The translations under genes and the position numbers were made by a program. Shown here piece by piece: positions 1 through 6,679 of a stretch of 9,343 nt of DNA. Numbering within the stretch: the stretch's first letter is position 1; every line of letters begins with the position of its first letter. This DNA is from WHSM01 sp050701635 (lineage in GTDB: Bacteria > Actinomycetota > Actinomycetes > Mycobacteriales > Micromonosporaceae): NCBI GenBank assembly GCA_050701635.1, contig JBOGDF010000229.1, positions 1 to 9,343 of the forward strand. The letters run 5' to 3'. The notes below the pieces were generated by a model, which was given only the letters and a program-made list of their open reading frames with translations, was not told where the DNA came from and ran no database searches.

Positions 1-59
1 AGTCCTTGGTCACGGCGGTCCCCTATCTCTCGTGGTGTTCTTGGCGGTTCACCCGAGAC

Positions 60-360
60 CTACCACCAGGCAGGCTTCAGGTGGGGGACCGCCACCTCAA
101 CTTCCACGAGATCCGGGACAACCTCCCTGGCCTACGCCTTCGGCGTCGTACAGCTCCAGATGTCCGGCGGTGCCGATGTCTAGGTCGAGCTGCTCGTTGC
201 TTGCAATGTCGATCTCAATCGTGGCCTTCGCTGGATCCGGTTCACGTGGCTGAACAGTGATCCGTCTCTGGTCCTCGTCGACGATCAGCGCGACGCGGTC
301 GCCGTACTCTGCGGACAGCTGCTGAAGGGCCGATAGCAGTTCTTGCGGGATCTTCGTCAT
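60..360 (-). pseudogene. small immunity-like protein, probable frameshift near its 3' end
   Basis: The ATG at 360 is preceded by a strong ribosome site (AGGAGG about 11 bases upstream), so I prefer it to the in-frame ATG at 387. The frame encodes about 76 residues of mixed alpha/beta character: an N-terminal helix (MTKIPQELLSALQQL), then strands with alternating charged and hydrophobic residues (TIEIDI, QLDLDIG, HLELYD). It stops at 97 after a Gly/Ser-rich tail (GQGGCPGSRGS) whose codons rarely end in G or C. Another frame continues from about 125 to a TAG at 60 with GC-ending codons and a strand-like peptide (REVVPDLVEVEVAVP). This suggests a frameshift near 120-135. It is the last gene of the minus-strand Rhs locus, a common position for secondary immunity genes, but I do not recognise the family and the role is inference. 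Confidence 0.5.
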
Positions 361-442
361 CGGGTCACCTACCTCCTCAGCCGCCATAGGTTGACGTGTT
401 GCCCAATTTCTTTATTCTGTGGAAATGACCTCGTGGCTGGTC

Positions 443-457
443 ATGGCCGACGGCCAT
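443..457 (-). terminator. weak hairpin after the candidate immunity gene
   Basis: ATGGCC-GAC-GGCCAT forms a six-base-pair stem with a three-base loop just after the stop of the 778-470 gene. No T-run follows on the minus strand, so this is at best a weak or factor-assisted terminator, or chance. Confidence 0.2.
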
Positions 458-469
458 ATTCGAGCGTGC

Positions 470-778
470 TCACGTCTCTTGTGCACCTTCCCCGATGAAG
501 CGACCGTCTGGGGTGATGATGAAGTCGTCGCTCTTGTAGTCGCGAAGCCCCCAGCCCTTGCTGTCGTCGGTGGCGGTGATGACCCTCAGGTGTCCCTGTT
601 TGCGGTCATCCCAGAGCGCGGTTACCTCGACCTGGAATACGCGACCTGACGGAGCCGCGACCTCGAATGCATGAGGTTCGAGGTATCGCAGGAGCTCGTT
701 GTAGGGCACGCGGCGGAGACGGCCTACTTCCCCGTCGAGGATCTGCTGTGCTTCGCGTTCGATGTCCGCCTTGTTCAT
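470..778 (-). CDS. candidate immunity protein paired with the Rhs tip
   Basis: This is a 102-residue protein starting MNKADIEREAQQILDGE. I chose the ATG at 778 because it overlaps the Rhs tip stop codon as ATGA and has a GGAG site six bases upstream. An in-frame ATG at 823, with a weaker AAAGG site, would add 15 residues. After an N-terminal helix and NELLRYLEP come strands in the pattern SGRVFQVEVTALWDDRKQG, LRVITATDDSKGW and DFIITPDGRFIGE. From memory this resembles a widespread family of small soluble proteins with a WDD...RV...DD.GW...PDG.FvGE signature, often found next to toxin or effector genes. No signal peptide or membrane segment is visible, so it is probably cytoplasmic. Its place directly behind a polymorphic-toxin tip, translationally coupled to it, is the usual one for a cognate immunity protein. 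That role is inferred from context. Confidence 0.7.
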   Translation of the reverse strand: MNKADIEREAQQILDGEVGRLRRVPYNELLRYLEPHAFEVAAPSGRVFQVEVTALWDDRKQGHLRVITATDDSKGWGLRDYKSDDFIITPDGRFIGEGAQET

Positions 779-1056
779 CGGTATCTCCGATAGGAGTGCC
801 AGAAGGGTATCGGGATCTGCCATCGGCGGTGCGAACCTTTCACACCTTTCCGCCACAGTGTGATTGAGATGTGTCGGACACGCCCGGCCCGCTTGAACGT
901 GTGATGTGCACGGTGAAAACCGACTCTGATTCGCCAACTTGTGATCCATTTCCAGGCCCGGTAGGTGCCGCTCTTGCGCCAGCGGTAGTTCTTCCGCCAA
1001 TGCTCGAACTTCCTTGAGAGATTCCTGACACGGTGCTTGTACCAGTCACACCGGCA
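775..1056 (-). other. Rhs C-terminal toxin tip, unrecognised, very basic and Trp-rich
   Basis: This is the 93-residue variable segment after the conserved core end (DPVNQEDLSGT). By hand count it has 28 Arg/Lys, 8 His, 9 Trp and only two acidic residues (D4 and E18). Typical stretches are CRCDWYKHRVRN, FEHWRKNYRWRKSG, YRAWKWITSWRIRV and FWHSYRRYR. I see no known nuclease, deaminase, ADP-ribosyltransferase or protease motif. About 70 percent of its codons end in G or C, clearly below the core, as expected for a separately acquired tip. The composition suggests binding to RNA, DNA or membranes, but the activity is unknown. It could also be a shortened tip. The next gene overlaps its stop codon, supporting a toxin-immunity pair. 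Confidence 0.6.
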
Positions 1057-3769
1057 GGTTCCGCTGAGGTCCTCCTGGTTGACGGGATCTTGTGTCACGT
1101 AGTCGTACGGGTTGGCGCTCCCTCCGGGGACGGGATCGACTTGGAGGAATCGTCCGAGGGCGGGGTGGTAGAGGCGAACACCCATGAGGATGAGTTCGGC
1201 GAGGCTGTCGGCGGAGCGTTGTTTACCGCCGAGCCAGCCGTATCGGCTCGCGGGGGTGCCGCCGCGGGCGTTGCCGTATTCGTCGTGGTCGAGGAAGGCG
1301 CCGTCGGGTGTTGCGGCTGCGGGGCTGGTGGTGGTGATGACGTCGCAGCCCAGTCAGCTGGTAGCGCACTGTGGTGGTGCCGTTGGTGGTGATGGCGGCG
1401 GTGAGGGTGCCGTCGAGTCCGGTGAGGTAGCGGGTTCGGGTGGTGTCGCCTTCGTCGATCCAGGCGGGTGAGTCACCGGTGCCGTCGTAGTGGTTGGTCG
1501 TCGTTGGTGCCCCGGTGATGGAGGCGGCGCGGAGCCGGCCGGCCGGGTCGAGGGTCCACGTCCGGGTGGTGGCGCCCTGGGTTTGGGTGGCGACCATGTC
1601 CGTTGTGTGGTAGCCGATCGTGGTGGTGGTGCCGCCGGCGAGGGCGGCGGGCAGGGTGGTGATGCGCCCGTACGCGTCGTAGGTGAGGCCGGCCGCGGTG
1701 CCGGTGGGTTGGAGCCGGTCCGCGGCGTCGTGGCTGTAGCTGGTGGTCGTTGGGGTGGTGGCGCCGGGTGGGCAGGTGCCTTGGGGGTTGGCGGGCCAGG
1801 TGGTGAGCGCGGCGCGGTTGGAGTCGGGGTCGAGGGTGTAGCCGCGTTGGATGCAGCCTTGCCCGTTGCGTTGGTCCCAGACGGCGGTGAGGCGGCCAGC
1901 TGGGTCGTAGGCGTAGGCATCCGTGCCGTTGGGGCCGATGTGCCAGCGCTGTTGACCGTGGATGTTGGAGTCTTGCCGGTCGTCGAACCAGAAGCTGCCC
2001 GACTTCGCGTAGCTGATCTTGGTGGTGTCGCCGGTGGGGTCGGTGGTGTACGTCGCGGTGATGCCGTTGGGCATCGTCTGCGTCGTCAAGGTTTCGTCGG
2101 CGTCGTAGGTCGCAGTAATGGCGCCGCCGAGGCCGGTGTCGGTGATCGATGTGGTCAGGCCCCGGTGTTCGGTGCCGCCGTCGTACCCGTACGTCTGGCT
2201 GCCGAGCGTCGCGCTGGTGGCGTCTTTCCAGGTAATAGACGCGATGTCGCCGCTGTTGGGGTGGTAGCTGGTGTCGGTGGTGCCGCCGTCGGCGTCGGTG
2301 GTGGTGCGGGCGCGGCCGAAGTCGTCATAGCCAGTGGTGATCTGGACGGCGGGTGTGGTCTCAGTTGCGGTTGCGGTGGGCAGGCCGGTGGTGGGGTGGT
2401 AGCTCGTGGTGGTGGCCGGTACGGCGGTGCCAAGGCCGCCGGTGGTTTCCACGCGTACCACGCGGGGTCCGTTTCCGGCGTTCTCATAGGTGGTTGTGGT
2501 GGTACGGGTGCGCGTGGTGCCTGCGGCGTCGACGACGGTTTCGGTGACCACGGTGGGTCGCAGGTGGCCGTCGTAGGTGTAGGTGGTGATGGGAAGCTGT
2601 GGCAGGCCGGCGATGGCGGGCTGAGCGCCGGGTTCGGTCTTACATGCGAGTCCGTACCAGGCGCTGGAGGTGCAGACGCCGGGATTGTGGGCGCCGGTGG
2701 TGTAGTAGCTGGTCTTGGTGGTGCCGGGGGAGGCGCTGATGCCGGCTGCCGACGGCTGCCTGACCTCGATCACCTGGCCGGTGAGGGAGTGGTAGCGGGT
2801 CTCGGTGACGATGTCGGGCGCGGCGCCCATCTCGATGGTCACCGCCATGGGGGTGCGGAACGTCCAGCCGGTGACATCGGTGGCCGACAGCGCGTAGCGG
2901 TTGCGGGTGGTGCGGGCGTCGGTTTCGTTGACCGGTGACGCGGTGACTGACTGGCTGGCCGCGACAGTCTGCTCGATGACCGTGTGCTTGGGGCCGTTGA
3001 TGGTGGGGTCAGCGCCGGGTTCTTCGAGCTGCCCGTAGCTGGTGCGGGTGTGGGCGCGGGCGTGGGTCCAGCCACCGTCGATCGCGATGCTGTGATACGG
3101 CCCGTAGCTGTCGGTCTGGTCGACTCCGTCCGCACTGTAGATGGTGGTCTCGTCCAGGGCCCGGGCGAGGTCGATGGTGGTGGAGCCGGCAGGCATGCCG
3201 AGGGTGACCGGGTCGGCGGTGAGGGCGAGGTCGCGGTTGCGGGCGGACAGTTCCCGCACGGTGTTGCCGAAGCGGTCGTACTCGACGGTGTCGACCTTCC
3301 ACCCGGACTGTCCGGTGCCGGAGAACGCGGCGGTGTTGATCTCGCGGCCGCTGGGGTCGAGGGCGTGGATCTCCCCATCCCGCAGTTCGGCGGTGTCATC
3401 GCCGGGCTCGAACACGGCGACGGCGGTCACGGGTGCGACCCGTTGACCCCAGGCAGCGATGCGCGCTGGGGACAGGTCGGGGTTGGCGTCGGTGCTGGTA
3501 GAGCCGATGGGTGCACCGTATTGCAGGGTGGTGGTTTCGGTGCCGGACCCGTCGGCGTGGCTGCGGGAGACCGTCGACAGCCGGCCGGACGCGTCGTAGG
3601 CGAGGATCCACGGCTGCAGACCGGGCGGGGTGAGCGAGGTCAGGCGACCGCTGGTGGTGTCGTACCCGTAGCTGGTGGCCAGCACCGGTGTGCCGCAGCT
3701 GGCGCCTGATGGTCGTGGGTCCCAGGTTTGGGTGAGGCGGCCGTTGGCGTCGTAGGTGTAGCAGGCCAC
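775..3769 (-). pseudogene. RHS/YD-repeat polymorphic toxin, 5'-truncated and frameshifted
   Basis: The open frame 3769-1223 (GTG start, 848 codons) is full of YD-repeat motifs: YTYDANGRLTQTWDPRP at the start, then YGYDTTSGRLTSL, LAYDASGRLSTV, VEYDRFGNTVRELSA, TGYDDFGRARTT, YAYDPAGRLTAV and LTYDAYGRITTL. These build the sugar-binding-like shell that encloses and delivers Rhs toxins. After VRYQLTG the frame drifts into Arg/His nonsense. From about 1349 a neighbouring frame restores the core: DEYGNARGG, RYGWLGGKQRSADSL, LILMGVRLYHPALGRFLQVD, GGSANPYDYV and DPVN, then the tip and a TGA at 777-775. One net frameshift therefore lies at about 1345-1352. The 5' end is also lost. The frame stays open only to a TGA near 3805 (CPIAVACYTYD), with no signal peptide, N-terminal domain or start region. 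Family members continue for roughly a thousand more residues N-terminally. It is probably not expressed as a functional effector unless the shift is a sequencing error. Confidence 0.88.
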
Positions 3770-4300
3770 AGCGATCGGACACCAGCCGCTTTCCTGGGTG
3801 GGTCAGACACGCTGTGCCGGTCACGCCGCACCGTACGGTTTGAGCCTGTCCAACCGCCTCTGACCTGCGGTTTTGCGCCTCGGACACGGGTCGGACACCG
3901 GGCGGGGACGCCGTGTCTAGGGGTTGGACAGCCGGTCGGACACCCGGGTCGGACACGAGGTTGGACACCGCGACCTTGACAATGCCCATCCGGTCGCCAG
4001 GTCCGCCGCGTCCGCAGTCGCACAAGCGGGCAGCTCTCGCGTGCGAGATGCTTCGAGACCTGCTCAGCGATTTGCCGACCCGGACGGCCACGGCGTGCGC
4101 CGCCCTCCTAGGGCCAAAGGCCCGGGTCATCTCAAGTCCACCCACCGGTCGCGGACCGCCGACGAGCCAAGCGCGCGCGGCGATGCAGCCGCCCGCCTGG
4201 AGGGATCGCTCCGAAAATTGGGATCGCCGACGGTCTGGAATTTCGGGCCTGTTCCTGCTATCTGACTCTGTCAGCGCACAACGGCAGGCCACACACGCCA
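3770..4300. other. non-coding region between divergent gene sets
   Basis: The overlapping frames here lack recognisable motifs and run antisense to each other, so I call no gene. The left part holds the octamer cluster and a perfect ten-base palindrome (ACCGTACGGT, 3830-3839). Further right are a short hairpin (GGGCC-AAA-GGCCC, 4111-4123) and an imperfect inverted repeat (CCGAAAATT at 4211, AATTTCGG at 4239). This stretch presumably carries the promoter of the plus-strand gene set and perhaps an element boundary. I cannot point to a convincing -35/-10 pair. Confidence 0.5.
3775..3968. repeat. cluster of T(C/T)GGACAC octamers
   Basis: Direct copies of TCGGACAC or TTGGACA(C/G) start at 3775, 3880, 3891, 3924, 3936, 3949 and 3961, with a one-mismatch copy (TCAGACAC) at 3803. 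Inverted copies lie near 3846 (TGTCCAA) and 3912 (GTGTC). Spacings of 11, 12, 13 and 12 bases put neighbouring copies on nearly the same helix face. GCCTGTCCAACC (3844-3855) and GGTTGGACAGCC (3922-3933) form an 11-of-12 inverted repeat. Such phased arrays usually bind a multimeric protein: a repressor, replication initiator or recombination accessory factor. Which one is unknown. The cluster begins where Rhs homology ends and lies between divergent gene sets. Confidence 0.6.
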
Positions 4301-4969
4301 ATGCCGTACAACACGAAATCTCACAGGAGCAACTACCCGCCGGTGCCGGTCGCGGTGCTGCTGCCGCCGGCACGTCGCCGCAGCGAAGGCCGGCTGCCTG
4401 ACCTTGACGACCAGCACGATGTTGACCACCGCGGCCTCAGCGAACGCACCGCTCGGATTCTGCTCGACACCTACGTCTTCTGGCCAGGTGGTCTCGTAGC
4501 CGATCTGGACCCCAGCGACGAGATCGAGTACGCCGCCGTGGACCTCGGGCTGCGGCTGATCACCCCGGCCACGCCGAGCCCGCCCCGCCGCCTCGCGCGG
4601 CTGATCCTCGACCGGCTGCCGCGCCCCCAGATCACAGGCGAGCACGAGATGACCGAGTGGATCCGGGCGCGGCGCAGCACGCTCCGCCAAGGCGGCTACC
4701 TGATCATCGCGGTCACCCGCCGACCTGAACCCGGCGAGCCGTACGCCGACCATCACTCGGCTATCACCGCCGCCGCCCGCACCGCCGGGATGAAATACAA
4801 GCAACACATCATCACCGTCCACAGACCGCTGGCGGAACCGCACCCGAACACCGCCGCCGAGGACGCCGCGCTCAGCGACTACTGCCACCAGCCGCTGACT
4901 ACACACAGTGACCTGATGGTGTTTCAGTGGGGCACTCCGGCGCGAGGGTGGGTGTGCCGCAATGCGTGA
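4301..4969 (+). CDS. methyltransferase-like protein lacking catalytic motifs
   Basis: This is a 222-residue protein. The ATG at 4301 is the first start codon I can find in this frame and has no strong ribosome site. The C-terminal half follows the layout of the methyltransferase encoded next: a strand after a Gly turn (GGYLIIAVTRRP, residues 131-142), a helix (HHSAITAAARTAGMKY), a strand (KQHIITVHRPLA) and a closing HSDLMVFQW (residues 202-210). The corresponding segments downstream are DGHVVVTARP, MVITAGSAAGLI and HEDVLIFAL. The N-terminal half has LLDTYVFWPGGLVADLDPSDEIEYAAVDLGL but neither a Gly-rich SAM loop (DPMAGIGTT in the neighbour) nor an SPPY motif. It therefore looks like a degenerate class I methyltransferase fold, perhaps a non-catalytic partner. 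Its end overlaps the next gene by eight bases, so the two are probably co-translated. The fold assignment is inference from pattern similarity. Confidence 0.62.
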   Translation: MPYNTKSHRSNYPPVPVAVLLPPARRRSEGRLPDLDDQHDVDHRGLSERTARILLDTYVFWPGGLVADLDPSDEIEYAAVDLGLRLITPATPSPPRRLARLILDRLPRPQITGEHEMTEWIRARRSTLRQGGYLIIAVTRRPEPGEPYADHHSAITAAARTAGMKYKQHIITVHRPLAEPHPNTAAEDAALSDYCHQPLTTHSDLMVFQWGTPARGWVCRNA

Positions 4970-5872
4970 CTCCCACGATGCGTCCGTGCCCGCGGTCGGG
5001 GTCACGAATGGCGCGGTGTGGCTGACCGGGCAGGTGTGCTCCCGCGACCAACGCAGGGGCCGCTACCTTCCGGAGTCGATCGCGCATCCGGGCAAGATGC
5101 TGCCCTCGATCGCCCGCCACGCCATCGCGACCTACACCGACCCCGGTGAGCTGGTGCTGGATCCGATGGCCGGAATCGGCACCACGGTCGTGGAGGCGAT
5201 GCATCTCGGTCGTCACGGGGTGGGGGTCGAGTACGAGCAGCGGTGGGCCGACCTCGCCACCGCCAACATCCGTCACGCCGCCGGCCAGGGCGCGCGACCG
5301 GCACGGGCGAGGTATGGCGGGCAGACTCCCGCCGCCTGCCACAACTGCTGCCGCCGAAGATGACCGGCCGTGTCGCGCTGGTGCTCACCTCACCGCCGTA
5401 CGGGCCGTCCACCCACGGCCACGCCCGGGAGTGGCGCGGCGACGGTGGTCGGGTGGTGAAGCTGAATCACCGCTACGGAGACGACCCGCACAACCTCGCC
5501 CACGTCGATCAGGACCGGCTCGCGGAGGGGTTCGCTGAGATCCTCGCCGGATGCGCGGCCGTACTGGCCCCGGACGGACACGTGGTGGTCACCGCACGGC
5601 CGTACCGGCTCCAGCGCGAACTCGTTGACATCCCCGCAATGGTGATCACCGCCGGCAGCGCCGCCGGGCTCATCCTCGTTGACCGGTGCGCCGCCATGCT
5701 AGCCGCAGTACGCGACGGGCAGCTGGTGCCCCGGGCATCCTTCTTTCAACTCCGCAACATCCGCGCCGCCACCGCCAACGGCGACCCGCAATGGCTCGTC
5801 GCACACGAGGACGTGTTGATCTTCGCGCTGGAAGCACGTGGAGTCCCGGCGAACCCAAGCGGTCATGAGTAA
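4962..5872 (+). pseudogene. DNA methyltransferase (N4-cytosine/N6-adenine type), frameshifted or split
   Basis: The ATG at 4962 overlaps the previous stop. The first frame gives RGRYLPESIAHPGKMLPSIA (a motif X-like helix), then LVLDPMAGIGTTVVEA (motif I, SAM binding, about residues 64-79) and GVGVEYEQRWADLATANI (motif II), but ends at 5363 in a Cys/Arg-rich tail. The neighbouring frame, entered inside a CGCGCG run at 5291-5296, continues naturally with TGTGEVWRADSRRLPQLLPP. It then gives LVLTSPPYG (motif IV, catalytic SPPY at 5390-5401), APDGHVVVTARP and HEDVLIFALE, stopping at 5872. Joined, the protein is about 302 residues with motif I before motif IV. Members of this amino-methyltransferase superfamily methylate the exocyclic amine of C or A in DNA; the target site cannot be read from sequence. 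An ATG at 5360 overlaps the early stop as ATGA, so two coupled halves (SAM-binding and catalytic) are also possible. Confidence 0.82.
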
Positions 5873-6077
5873 CTCAACGCGGCCCGAAGACCGGCCGGCC
5901 CGCCCGGGGCGGGGCACCCGGCAGCGGATCACGCTGCTGCCGGCGGATTTCGTACCGCTGTCCGAGCCCGACCGGCGGGCGGCGGTGAAGGCCCTCGCGG
6001 ACCTGCTCGCCGCGTGGTGGGCCGCCCACGGAGGCGACCGGCATACCGGCGCGGAGGACCCGGGTGTCGCGCCGTGA
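5865..6077 (+). CDS. small conserved hypothetical protein next to recombinase genes
   Basis: This is a 70-residue protein starting MSNSTRPEDRPARPGRG. I chose the ATG at 5865, which overlaps the methyltransferase stop by eight bases, over the in-frame ATG at 5838. A basic, disordered N-terminus (residues 1-27) leads to the segment ITLLPADFVPLSEPDRRAAV and a helix KALADLLAAWWAAHGG. From memory, small proteins with an LPxxFVPL...AV.ALA.LL...W pattern recur beside recombinase or resolvase genes in actinomycetes, where they are annotated only as hypothetical. There is no helix-turn-helix, metal site or signal peptide. Its role is unknown. The position suggests a small accessory factor for the methyltransferase or recombinase genes on either side. 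Confidence 0.65.
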   Translation: MSNSTRPEDRPARPGRGTRQRITLLPADFVPLSEPDRRAAVKALADLLAAWWAAHGGDRHTGAEDPGVAP

Positions 6078-6120
6078 CGGCGGCTTGATCCCTTCACCGC
6101 TGGCGGGGTGGATCGATGTA

Positions 6121-6142
6121 CCGCGCGGGCCGGCCCGCGCGG
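6121..6142. promoter_or_regulatory. 22-bp perfect palindrome upstream of the recombinase cluster
   Basis: CCGCGCGGGCC is followed directly by its exact reverse complement, with no spacer, 39 bases before the ATG at 6182. The absence of a loop and of a T-run argues against a normal terminator. A dimer-binding operator, a recombinase crossover or accessory site, or an mRNA processing hairpin would all fit. It lies in the only gap longer than a few bases between the genes of the plus-strand set. Confidence 0.45.
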
Positions 6143-6181
6143 GCATCCACCCAACCCATGATCACGGGAGGAAACCGCCCG

Positions 6182-6679
6182 ATGCGAACAGCCACCAGTC
6201 ATCCCCGTCCGCTGCACACGGCGAACGGTCACCGCAGCGACCGCAGCAAACCAGATGGCCCCGGTGGTGACGGCGCGCCGCGTCTGGCGTTCTACACCGC
6301 CGCCAGCCACGCCGACGACCCGAACCCACACGCGTCGGTGATGGCGCAGTACGCCGACCAGCAGGCCGGGTACGGACCCGGCCAGATCCGCGCGGTGTTC
6401 TTCGACATCACCGGCACACCGCGACGACGCCACGCGGTCACCGCGATCACCCGGGACGGAGGAATGGCCGACCTGCTACGCGAGGCGCTGAGCCCCACCC
6501 GCCGCTTCGACTACCTGATCACCCCGGGATTGAAGCTGCTCGACCGGCACGGCATCCCGGTGCTCGACGTGCTCAGGCTCCTCAACCGTGCCGAGGTGGC
6601 GTACCTGTTCCGCAGCCGCGACCTTGCCGACGAGATCGCGTACCTGATCGCGGCTGAGCTGCTGGACGGTGACCGATGA
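6182..6679 (+). CDS. degenerate serine-recombinase catalytic-domain protein A
   Basis: This is a 165-residue protein. The ATG at 6182 has a good ribosome site (GGGAGGA, nine bases upstream). After a disordered N-terminus (1-32), the order of elements matches a resolvase N-terminal domain: the strand LAFYTAAS (35-42), a helix PHASVMAQYADQQAGY, the strand AVFFDITG, the GGMADLLREAL helix (93-103), the strand FDYLITPGLKLLDRHGI (109-125) and the helix-strand LDVLRLLNRAEVAYLF. In gamma-delta resolvase terms, the YxRxS motif is YTAAS. The Ser is kept (S42), the Arg is Ala, and the DRLxR loop has become GLKLL. No DNA-binding or zinc domain follows. It is probably catalytically inactive and may pair with the large recombinase. 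It ends in a four-base overlap (ATGA) with the next gene. The fold is inferred by pattern; confidence rests on the neighbouring homologues. Confidence 0.62.
   Translation: MRTATSHPRPLHTANGHRSDRSKPDGPGGDGAPRLAFYTAASHADDPNPHASVMAQYADQQAGYGPGQIRAVFFDITGTPRRRHAVTAITRDGGMADLLREALSPTRRFDYLITPGLKLLDRHGIPVLDVLRLLNRAEVAYLFRSRDLADEIAYLIAAELLDGDR

Noticed and set aside
391..418. TTGACG-16-TATTCT promoter-like pair on the plus strand
   Set aside because: It would transcribe antisense to the minus-strand genes, and no plus-strand gene follows. It is probably chance in a locally AT-rich patch.
870..881. GTGTCGGACAC palindrome resembling the 3775-3968 octamers
   Set aside because: A single copy inside the toxin-tip coding sequence, far from the array. 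Probably coincidence.
779..1000. Longer start sites for the candidate immunity gene
   Set aside because: The extension lies inside the Rhs tip coding frame. The ATG at 778 has a better ribosome site and an ATGA overlap.
1490..2938. Long plus-strand open frame of 482 codons
   Set aside because: It is antisense to the Rhs core and encodes Gly/Val/Ala-rich low-complexity sequence, the usual mirror of a GC-rich gene. No motif is visible.
3396..4373. Minus-strand frame that could extend the Rhs gene upstream
   Set aside because: Translation shows no YD-repeat or other Rhs feature and overlaps the Rhs core in another frame.
3913..4401. Plus-strand frame of 162 codons across the intergenic region
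   Set aside because: It has low-complexity composition and no ribosome site or motifs, and it overlaps the 4301 gene in another frame.
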